Shown here: positions 55,326 to 64,000 of the stretch, one piece after another
How the letters are laid out: each line of letters starts with the position of its first letter
Numbering within the stretch: the first letter of the stretch is position 1
Source: Trichostrongylus colubriformis
Lineage: Eukaryota > Nematoda > Chromadorea > Rhabditida > Trichostrongylidae
Direction of reading: 5' to 3'
DNA length: 64,000 nt
Assembly (NCBI GenBank): GCA_963978905.1
Contig: OZ022259.1
Location: 11,470,001-11,534,000, forward strand
Notes under the pieces: model-generated
What the model was told of the DNA's origin: nothing
Database searches by the model: none
The model's input: the letters and a program-made list of their open reading frames with translations, nothing else
Position numbers and translations under genes: made by a program

Positions 55326-58300
55326 CGATCGCAGTAAAAACGAACCACACGTACCTGCGTACTCATTGGCCAACTCACGAGCTTGCTTCAGAACGAATGA
55401 CTCTTCACCCGATAAGATAGCTGATCATTGCCACACAAACTGAGTTGTCCTGTTTAAGCTGATAAAATGGAATGATAATGTCGGATACTTCTAAGGAAGC
55501 CTATCGGACATTGCCGATCAAGCGACCCACGTTGCCTTCGCAAAACCCTCTAATTTTGAGCCGCCTTCGATGATTTACAACGTAGTTAACAGTGCGAACA
55601 TCGCCGCTGACTTTACGATCGCAAGGGTCACGACGGCCAGCCAGCATGTGCGAATGTGGCGGCAGGACGGCCGGCCGGCTGTCTGGTGTGGCTGACTGAC
55701 CTCACAAGACCCCTCCGCTGGCAGCAATATAGCGGGTGTGTAGCGTTACGTCTAAAAATCGGGTTGCGGCATCAGTGCGACTTATCGCAGTCGGTTGGAG
55801 TTCCGCACAGGATGCATTGGGCTGATACCGTGAAGGGTATTCGAAGATTGCAGGTTGGAAGCTTCGGAAGTTTGACTATGTTGCTACTCTTGCTGTTTGA
55901 ACTGATAAAACTGCAAACAACTCGCACCCGCCGCAGACGGCCGCGCGATTTTCGGACGTAACGGTACGCACCCAAATATCGCAAGTGTGTGGAGACACCT
56001 AATGGGGCCATCCTTATCCACACAGCGTGCAAATGTGTTCATTCACAAATGGATTTGAGCCAATTCAACTTCGAAGGAGAGTTTACAGAATCTTTAGGCA
56101 GCATCAGTACGTGAGCTATGAAGGATGATACAGTGCACTGGGTCCCATTCCCTTTTGAAGCTCCCTGTCCCTACAAAGTTAGAAGAAGATGCACCCGTCA
56201 ATCTATCGCCAGCTCATAAGCTTGTCAAGTGCTGCGAGTCATACGGCAGCTAAAATTGCGGAAGCCCGTCCAAACCGAGACAGCTGCCCTCTTTGGCTGC
56301 TCAGTTTGGCAAAAGCTTTACAAAAGTTGGAGCTGCAGAGGAGAGGGTTTCCTAAGAAACTTTCATCACTTGTTAAACTGTGATCGATGGCCAAGAAAAG
56401 CCTACCTAACATCCACGTCGTCACCAAGTTTTAATAATTTTTTGCCGTATTCCGATGACCTAATCACGACACGATAGAAGAGATACGCAGCTTCTGCGGG
56501 AGCAGCTTCAGTATCAGCATTGTCACGGATCGAGAGAGCGTTACGCACGACGTAATAATCCCAGTGGTCTCATTGTCAGTACAAAAAGCTGCAGTAGCTG
56601 ATGACGTGTGCATTTGCATTTGCAAACGTTTGCAGCTGTTTCGCGTTCTTAGACGCTACACTGAAAAATGTGCAACATTGCGTAAAGTGGCAGGCGGTCA
56701 ATTAGGTCGCTCCAGTCTCCTTGCAGACGTACTACGAAATCCTTTAAATACGTGATGTTCAAATGAGACCGAATTTTTCTAGTTGCTTGGGAGAACGGAA
56801 AAGGAAAATTGCCGTTGATGAATCACTTGTATTTACGTGCGGCTACGGCCTCGTAGCGAAGTTGATAAGACCACCCACAGAATGTATCAATCACAACGTT
56901 TTCGAAGTTGAGCAACAAGATTAAGTGGTGCCCTGCACAAGTGTGATACCATTAAATTTCGGCGTAAAATAAAATGCATTGCTACGGTGTTGCTGGTTTT
57001 GCACACAACACGCCCGATCTTGCGTTAGATATCTCAATGTGCATACATAGTTTGCGACTGCTTCCTTGTTGCTATTCTTTCGCTGCGCTGATTTCCGATT
57101 TTTGGATGCTCCGTCTTAATGAGGGGCCGGGGTGGGGGACATCTGAAGAATATTGAATAAATCTGTGTCCGCTGCAAATTCAAGCGTATGCCTCGGTGGA
57201 ATAGGGGAGAGGTTCCTGTCAGGGCAGTCCTAGATGTCGAGGAAATTGGCCGCTTAAGTACGACCCCTCCCCCTTCACGTGAACTAAGGACGACCCCTCT
57301 CTTTCTTTTTGACCCCTACATAATAATAACTGTTGCCGGATTGCATTGTTATAATAAGTAGTATTGTCATGTTTTCATACCTGAAGCAAAAGGTTATTTA
57401 TTGCACATTCCCTTACACGGGTTCACTATCATCGGCTTATTCATAGTTTCGAGGTACGACCTACCCCCCCCCCCCCTTCAGACGAGGCACCCTCGACCCT
57501 GGTGTACCTGATTCCTCTTCCCTACATACTAGGGCTCGAGCAAATAGCGCCAGACATAAAAGTGTGTAGCACTGCGCCTGAAATGCTCCCGTCCCCATCA
57601 CGCGCTGCTCCCGTGACTATTTATTTTTATTTTCGCTATCAGAGCTCTGAAAGTATTTTTAATGAGTACTTCCTCAAGGAATTTGAATTCTAACGTTATC
57701 GGTGCATGGTGTTGCAACTACAGCAGCATTACAACGTTACTATTAAATTTACGTCTACAGTTTATCGTGGGCGACCGGTAAACTGCCACACATATGATCC
57801 CGTCTGTATTTTGACTCATTCTGTAACGCAATCAAATGCTTCTGTTTCTTAATGTGGATGTGAAAGTCATAGCGCATCCTACCGAGAACAACCACTATGC
57901 ATCTCACTCATGGAGGTATTAAAGCTGCTTCTGAGTAAATTCCTAAACTCAGATACTTGGCTTGGAACCATCTGGAGCCATCAGCCCCTTCACATGACTT
58001 TTATATAGATTCATTCATTTAGAACATATATATGAACAACACATTACACTGGGATACGAAAATACGGAACTCCACTTTCAGACTATCACTGTGCGTGAAT
58101 AGAGTACAGAATCTCAAAGCTGGTAGTTCCGCTGTAACTAGAAGAGATCGGGATGTAGTATTAAACTCACAGTAGTGCGAGAAGAAAGAAGAGCTCTAGC
58201 GCATAGAAACCCGTGCGTTGGAGATAAATTAGAAAATTATTCCAGAGAGGGACATTCAGACTTACATAAATCGATTCGAAAGCAAATGAAATGTATCAAA

Positions 58301-58472
58301 ATGTATGTATGTCTGTATGTATAAGCGCTATATGATGGAAATATTACAACGCATTCATATATGTATGTATGTATAGTATGGCAAATGGTTAAGAGGCAAA
58401 GCTTAGATTGCGTGACCTCTAGAGGAGAAGAGAAAGAATGGGAAGAAGGTGACGGAACAGGTAGGTTTGAAC
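55326..58472. other. No supported gene
   Basis: Unassigned sequence with a 13-base C run at 57464-57476 and GTAT microsatellites at 58300-58375. The GC-rich patch 55620-55690 and the part around 55930 (GCGGCCGTCT) resemble MITE interiors, without clear ends. Confidence 0.4.
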
Positions 58473-58586
58473 TCAGGAGTTTTGTTGATCGTCCTGGGTC
58501 GACTCGTCACTTTCATGCTCGCCAACGCCTTCACCTTTGCTCTCCTTCTTGTGCTTCATTCGTCTATTTTGGAACCATATTTTAAC
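58473..58586 (-). CDS. mab-5: mab-5-like Hox protein, last exon (homeodomain helix 3 and tail)
   Basis: After TTGATTTCAG the minus strand encodes VKIWFQNRRMKHKKESKGEG, then VGEHESDESTQDDQQNS and TGA at 58473-58475. This is homeodomain positions 45-60, including the invariant W48, F49, N51 and R53 of the DNA recognition helix, Gln50 of the Antennapedia class, and a short acidic tail. The tail wording (KGEG...ESDE...DQ) fits MAB-5 better than LIN-39. MAB-5 is a nuclear transcription factor that patterns the posterior body, for example migrating neuroblasts and male tail precursors in C. elegans. The exon joins 62074 in phase 0. Confidence 0.9.
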   Translation of the reverse strand, partial: VKIWFQNRRMKHKKESKGEGVGEHESDESTQDDQQNS

Positions 58587-61500
58587 CTGAAATCAAAATG
58601 CTCATGAAGGGATGAAAAGAATATTCCCAGGTGAAGGCACAGAGGATTGGGGGATCGCATTATGGGCGCTATTTCAATTCAAACCTATTGGGAGAAATCA
58701 CTCCCTCCGTTTCCGGCTCAGGTAAAAATATGCTTTTGAATGTGTAGATTGACTCCTCAGAAATATTGGGTGTGAAACGCTCTGAATCATGAAATGTAAG
58801 AAAGGTTCTTTGAAAATATGAAACTCCAAATATTGAGGGCTATGCTTGAGTATTAATTTTTGATGTTGGGCACGCTGCCTCAAAAAAGAAGGTATGGTCA
58901 AGGGAATTTTTGTTTTAGGAGTGGGGCTCATGCAAAGAGTTAGTTCGGTTTTCGTTTTGCACGTGCCCTTATAAGATGCCCCCCCCCCCACTGTAATAGC
59001 ACCGCACAGAGTGTTCGAATGATTGGCCCCGCACACAAGAAGCTTCCATTTGGAATCTCTAATCTCAGCAGTGCAGACTGAGCGCGTCAAGGAAGTAAAC
59101 GCAGAAGAAAGCCTACAGTAAGAATATTCGTCACGCGTTGTCATGTAAAAGCGTGCGTGAGCACCGTCCACCTGGTCACCAGACACCTTGCTGGCCCCGT
59201 TGTGAATTGGCCGTGCGCGAAAGCCGCGGCCCTCATTTCCGAGCGTGACCAGATCTAGTTGGATAGTCCAGACCCACAAGCCTGATGTATCTATACTTCA
59301 ATTTTACCAAACTCAGGAACTGGTTTACAAACTGTGGGGCTTTAATTATGCTTGGTCGTTGATCGTCGATCGTGATTGATTCGAGTCAATTATCGATTAC
59401 CCACGAGCCTTCCAGGAGTAGTGAAGCGAATCGACCACAAATCTTCTCATTCTTAAGCTGTCAGTTGTTGGGAATCGAACTACGAGAACCGGCTTGAACA
59501 CTGTACGGTCCCCCTGAGGTAGTGAAGAGTCAAAAGGGTCTTCGAAATAAGCCATTGACAGCTATTACAATAGTATTCCCTCTGAACGTGTGGGCACTTC
59601 ATGATTTTCCTGGCCGTACATATGAAAGGGTTTCCAGAACACAAGTTATAGCGCACTGGTGAAATGCGCTTCGAAATACGTATTTGCAACTTTTCCACTT
59701 CTTCCTTCGTGCGGTCACATTGGTTTACTATAATTACGTATCATTTGCTATTATTTACAAATGGTATGCTTCTGCGCCGATTAAGCCAATAGTTTCTTTG
59801 CTACCCTACGTTCACGGTGTAGTTTAGAGGACTGCTTTCATATTTATGGTAGAACCCTGACCGCTGAGTTAACGGCTATAGTTTGCTTTTATGGCCGCCG
59901 AATGTTGCACGTCAAAACATAGAAATGCCCAGAAATGTTAGCTTCAGGAGAAAATTTTGATAACTGATTCACATTAAGACTCTAGCTGAGAACATCTAAA
60001 TGATAACATATTCGTCTGTCTGCACTTCAGTGAAGTGTGCATGACCCTGAGCGATTCACAAGGTCATTGAGAGCGATTGCACTTTTGTGATGAAACTTTA
60101 ACGAAAACGTGAACTCCTCAACCATGGTTTCTACAGCGATTTTCCTGAACGGTGAAACCTTCCATAGCATAGCATAAATCGGTTGTAGACAGACTGTCTG
60201 TGACTACAAATTTGGACCAATTTAAGTTTACTACAAGGATGCTGAGTTATGGGCAAAAGCTTCGGTGTTGGACGGGACTTGAACCCGCACTTCATCCTTT
60301 CCGGGAATATGTGCTAATCCATTACACTACCGACACCCCTTTCCTTGTAGTGACTTGCGCATCGCGAGCTGCGGCGATAAACAGCAGTTATCAAAAATCA
60401 AAAATATCAAGATTAAGTTTATTCCCCAGGGCATCACAGTCCGCCGATGTTCTAGAACATCTACAAACTCCGTAGACGTGGATGTTCCACGGTGCCATTG
60501 GCCCGTCAACTCATCTCATCTTCTCCAATGAGGGAGAGCCCCACAACCTACTATTCGTGTATGTCGCTTCGTTCCCATTTCCTAAGAGAAACGCTTCAGA
60601 AATTCCAGAAATTTACTCAAACCTTGCTCTGTACATGGTGGGGGAGAATAACTTGGCGAATAATGTACGTTACCCTACGGTAGGTTAAGCTACGGCAAGC
60701 TTCACCACTCAGGAAACTAACAATTACGGAAGTGAGGTAGAATAGTAGAAATCAGCTACTCAGAGCATTGTCCGAAATTACTCCCTAGGCATTTCCAACT
60801 ATAATCTTGATAGTTTAAAGAGCAAGGCCTACCACAACTCCCCGAAAAGACTCTTCCAATGTACGGTATTCGAATCCTGTGGGGTAAGTAACAGCGCTGA
60901 AGCGGTGGTGAGGAACTATGCAATCTAGACCAATGGACAGAGGAGAACGCTGTTGCTTTCACTGATGCTCCGACGACACGCTCGAAATGCCAGCTCAACG
61001 TCACTAGAGCTTTCTGCGGCAAATGGTAATTTGGACTGAAGACCTTTGGACGTGAAAGTAAATAGACTTTTCAGCAGTGGATCATCTCTTGTCCTCGTAA
61101 CAACCACATAGAAGCTCAAGCATCCTATTGTCAAGGCAAAGCACTTCACTTCGTAAGAACTTTCAGTTATGCGATCCCTTCCCCCCCCCCCCCCGGAATC
61201 GAGCCCGACAATATCACACCTTTCCTTGATTGCAGCTGCTCACTTAAACAGTTGTCAATCTATAACCATAGCATCCGCCTAGTACAAAGTATGAAATATC
61301 GAATAATAACGTTTCAAAGCCCATTTCCGAGGCTTACGCGCCCAGCTCTGAATTTTTGGAGCACCTACGGACGGCTCCAACAATAATTTCAAAAAATAGT
61401 CCCTTCTCGAAAATTTCTCAACCCATTTCCTACCCTGTCCGATATTTCGTGGTGTACTCGGAGTGATGGTCGCTGTTTGACCAGGCAGATCTTGGAAGAG

Positions 61501-62073
61501 CGATCGCCTCTAGCAGGTGAATGTATTGATAAAATGAGTCCGATCAGGTCTCATGCCGAATCATGTTTTTTTGACCTTTTATTGTTAGATGAAAAATTAT
61601 TTTTCCCCTCATCGGCTAGTTATAGTTCACTTTACCAGAAATGATCTTATGAACGTGAAAATGAGAACTTAATTTGACACCAAACAATCTTGCAGTCATG
61701 GTTGAATCAGGTGCCACATTTCACCAACGTTTACACAGCCCATCTCCAATCAGAAAATTTCTTCGCTACGCCACTCTTCATTTTGAGAAACGACCAGCAG
61801 CGCTTCACCGAGAAAAAAAACTCCAGTTATTGTCGCTTTCGCGGGAAATCGAAATAGTGACAAAGGGAGCGAAATGACGGCGTCTTTCATCTACGTCTTG
61901 CATGGATTACGGTAAACGACGTCGTCGTTCGTAGATCAATATGCTCATGTGGACACGGGGGTGATGTTGATGAGCAAACGAGTATTCCTTCGTCAAAAGT
62001 GCACCAGTGAAGTGGCGACACGCAAATGCAGCAAACAAACAAGTTTATTGCAATTAAACGAAAATTCCGATAC
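58587..62073 (-). other. Intron of the mab-5-like gene, 3487 bp
   Basis: It starts at the donor CAG|GTATCG and ends at TTTCAG. The split lies between homeodomain residues 44 and 45, a recurrent position in Antp-class genes. It contains a 193-codon minus-strand open frame (58698-59279) that I regard as chance, since it has no family resemblance and includes a C run. It also contains an 11-base C run (58979-58989), a 14-base C run (61181-61194), the tRNA-like sequence at 60264-60336 and a TGATTGAT site at 59373-59380. Confidence 0.85.
60264..60336 (-). tRNA. tRNA-like cloverleaf, probable SINE or pseudo-tRNA (loop anticodon GGA)
   Basis: The minus strand folds with standard tRNA spacing. The acceptor GTGTCGG pairs with CCAACAC (one C-A mismatch). 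The D stem is GTGT/GCAC. The anticodon stem TATTC/GGATG uses two wobble pairs around the loop CCGGAAA, and a 4-base variable loop follows. The T stem GCGGG/CCCGT encloses TTCAAGT; total length is 73. The A and B box regions are recognisable. Against a working tRNA are C instead of U at position 33, a GGA anticodon (serine) without the long variable arm of serine tRNAs, and two decayed relatives at 49040 and 49266 with a shared AAAGCTTTTGCCCA tail. It is best read as a tRNA-derived repeat. Confidence 0.5.
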
Positions 62074-62222
62074 CTGTCTTTCCGTAAGTTGCAGACTTTC
62101 AGAAATTTCCTGCCGTCGTTTCCTTGTCAAGTATTTGTTGTAGTGGAATTCTTTTTCAAGTTCCAGTGTTTGGTTTCGTGAATACGTTTGCCTTGTGCGT
62201 TTCGATTCGCCTGACTTTGAAC
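62074..62222 (-). CDS. mab-5: mab-5-like Hox protein, homeobox exon (N-terminal arm, helices 1 and 2)
   Basis: The exon follows TTTCATTCAG on the minus strand and begins with two bases of a codon. It encodes SKSGE, then the homeodomain from [20 protein letters not shown] to [20 protein letters not shown] and TERQ, ending at CAG|GTATCG. The [19 protein letters not shown] core is the Antennapedia class, and [11 protein letters not shown] is characteristic of nematode MAB-5. One or more upstream exons with the protein's N-terminus and start codon should lie at higher coordinates. I could not identify them before the window end, so the gene is probably cut by the window edge or has a long first intron. 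Confidence 0.92.
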
Positions 62223-62588
62223 CTGAATGAAATAATATTGCACGGATGATGGTGAAAACAGTACCAAAACTGTGAGAGAGATAGTTGTTGTCGAGAGTAG
62301 TAATTTGAAACAGAGCAGTGCGGCTGGTTGTCCCAAACTGACTCACACGTCTGGGGCTACAGTATACAGCCGTGTGTGATGCGACGTCAGTGGTCAGGTG
62401 GCAGGTCGCAAAGCGCACGCAGCGCGTTGCGGCTCCTTTCATCTGCGCGAATTCGCGATCTGCTTCTAAGATTTATGGTCGTCGTCCGTTGCCACAACAC
62501 GGAGACGGCGAGCCTCGTATCGACATAAAATTATGCAAATTCTCATTACATTCTGGGATAAAAGTTTGTTACGCTCGTACGTGAGCTT

Positions 62589-62632
62589 GAGATGATTTGA
62601 TGAATCGCTTGAGGTGATTTGATAAATCGCTC
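62589..62632. repeat. 22-bp tandem repeat with TGATTTGAT core
   Basis: GAGATGATTTGATGAATCGCTT is followed directly by GAGGTGATTTGATAAATCGCTC, with three differences in 22. TGAT-N-GAT/AAT wording recalls Hox-PBC type sites, but this is only a resemblance. Confidence 0.7.
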
Positions 62633-62844
62633 TTGGAAATATACTGGAACTTGTTAAAGTGGTAAATGGAAGCTAAAAGTTGATTTTTTAACCAAATTTG
62701 AATTATCCAGGTGTTTCGGATGAGCTACAAACCTAATAAAGTTCATCTCTACTCTGACGAGACACGACCATGGATGAACTGAGGAGATGTTCAGTCAAAG
62801 CGAGGGCCAATCCCTCGCCAAAAGGACGAATATTTGCCTGATAT

Positions 62845-63048
62845 CCTCCGTCCACCCAAGTTGCTCTAAGGTGCTAAAGCAAGTCGTTAGAAGAATTATA
62901 TAAAAGCCCCAACCTCATTCAGTGAAAACAATTTGATCAAGTCCACCCTCCGTCCACCCAAGTTGCTCTAAGGTGCTAAAGCAAGTCGTTTGAAGAATTA
63001 TATAAAGGCCCCAACCTCAATCAGTGAAAACAATTTGATCAAGTCCAC
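62845..63048. repeat. 102-bp tandem duplication with TATA- and Inr-like elements
   Basis: The unit CCTCCGTCCACCCAAGTTGC...GAAGAATTATATAAAAGCCCC...TCATTCAGTGAAAACAATTTGATCAAGTCCACC occurs at 62845-62946 and 62947-63048 with very few differences. Each unit has TATATAAA (62897 and 62999) and, 24 bases on, TCAGT (A at 62921 and 63023), which resembles a core promoter reading in the plus direction. Confidence 0.8.
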
Positions 63049-64000
63049 CCTAACGAAGGTGAGCTACTACCTTCGGTGAGGTAAAATGATTACGGAGAGA
63101 TCTAGATTTCGGCAGGAATTTTGATGTGACCACGAAATTGAGTTGGAAGTCCACTTTTCCGTATTGCTGGTAATGAGGAGAATGGAAGTTTTCGAAATAC
63201 AGTCGTTCAGCACAGTTCACAAGGAACAGGAAAGCTTGGCCTTTGTCTCGTCCTTGCAGACTGTGATATCGCGTGCACTTCTTTCGAGCACCTGTTCTGT
63301 TCCCATATACCGTGCCAAAAGCTGCGGTGACTCAATATCCCTATGCACCTGGTTAGTCACTCGTCACCAAGCTACAGTATCCAAATAAAGTCTGTTCGAT
63401 GAAATTTATGCTCATGCGATGCATTGCAGGCCATACGCGACGTCTGTGTGGTGTGTGTGTGCTGAGACTGATTTATGGAAAACGGAATGAAAACCCAATT
63501 TGAATCGGACGCTTCTTAGGGGCCAATACCATATTGAAGCGGCGGCGAGAGAGGAGAACGAGCAATATTGCGCATAATTACTCGCAAAATAAACTCTAAT
63601 TCACGTCCGGTTCGGTACCACAAATCGCATTCGCTGTGACGACGAGCAACGATGTGATGACGCCTAGAAGACACGATGAGCATCACACGAATGTTACGCA
63701 AAAACAAAGGACGAAAGGAACAGCATTGGTAGAAAAAGTGGATAACCGAGGCATTACCACCACACAACCGTCGAGAGTCCAACGGAAGGTCCTGGCGCTG
63801 ACGTATGCCCCTGTTGCCCCTGTTCAACGGAATCGATCGAATTCGGGCAGCATGGGATACGGTATTGCGTGAGACTAGTTCAGTGAACAAATGAGAGAGC
63901 GAACTGGGAGAGACAGTGGACGGTTCTCCGTTAAATGCTCCTGACCAGTCGCTCCTCACACTACCGAGTGCAAGGAAATTACCTTGGAATGATAACTTAA

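Larger units (their letters stand above)
62223..64000. other. Upstream intron or 5' region of the mab-5-like gene
   Basis: No N-terminal Hox exon or hexapeptide was recognised. The region holds a 22-bp tandem pair at 62589-62632 and a 102-bp tandem duplication with TATA-like elements at 62845-63048. Open frames at 63516-63959 (minus) and 63636-63872 (plus) overlap and lack support. Confidence 0.5.

Noticed and set aside
58698..59279. 193-codon open frame on the minus strand, the longest in the Hox intron.
   Set aside because: No family motif and low-quality composition; it includes a homopolymer-encoded Gly run and lies wholly within a well-defined intron.
60733..60755. let-7-like seed TGAGGTAGAATAGTAG.
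   Set aside because: No complementary arm lies within 100 bases on either side, so no precursor hairpin is possible.
1..64000. CRISPR arrays, operons, ribosome binding sites, phage attachment sites or integrons.
   Set aside because: The sequence has eukaryotic gene structure with introns and TA-flanked mariners; no direct-repeat/spacer array or prokaryotic gene block was seen.

Overview
The window looks like a chromosomal segment of a nematode, most likely a clade V strongylid such as a hookworm or relative. It has a Hox homeobox whose sequence is closest to the mab-5 type and is split by an intron. Introns range from short to several kb and use GT...TTTCAG-like borders. Coding exons are sparse and the window is dense in mariner (Tc1/mariner) elements, MITEs and an RTE-like retrotransposon. 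There are no bacterial or phage gene blocks. Species assignment is inference; most listed exons were found by reading frames, splice borders and phases by eye.

Layout. 1-2000: a minus-strand RTE-like non-LTR retrotransposon fragment split by a mariner. 3010-4742: a mariner with a second, unrelated mariner nested inside it. 5290-6700: AT-rich tandem and interspersed repeats. 8163-9432: short candidate exons on both strands. 10091-11025: a perfect hairpin and a large inverted-repeat element. 12965-14155: a two-exon gene fragment followed by a mariner. 14537-15043: a Tc1-like MITE. 18369-19267: another mariner. 21353-22030: a palindromic fold-back mariner. 23069-23700: decayed coding sequence. 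24776-25014: a MITE. 29852-30707: a four-exon minus-strand gene of unknown identity, with a mariner end just upstream and a fold-back mariner at 32031-32708 further upstream. 34508-37672: a plus-strand FG nucleoporin of the Nup62 family whose large intron carries a Harbinger-like MITE and a fold-back mariner remnant. 44525-45060: an RTE endonuclease fragment with an exact 174-bp tandem duplication. 45095-45777: a second copy of the 21.4-kb fold-back mariner in the opposite orientation. 53483-55325: a small duplicated gene family with one inverted copy. 58473-62222: the mab-5-like Hox gene on the minus strand, last two exons, separated by a 3.5-kb intron that holds a tRNA-like cloverleaf.

How it fits together. 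The recognisable host genes (Nup62 family, mab-5 class) are unrelated in function and share only the neighbourhood. The most striking feature is the mobile-element biology. At least two mariner lineages have produced head-to-head palindromic derivatives of about 680 bp that carry two opposed copies of the 3' transposase region between intact ends. One of these exists twice in the window in opposite orientations, which implies that the palindrome itself moves. Their transcripts would fold into long hairpins, a plausible trigger for small-RNA silencing (inference).
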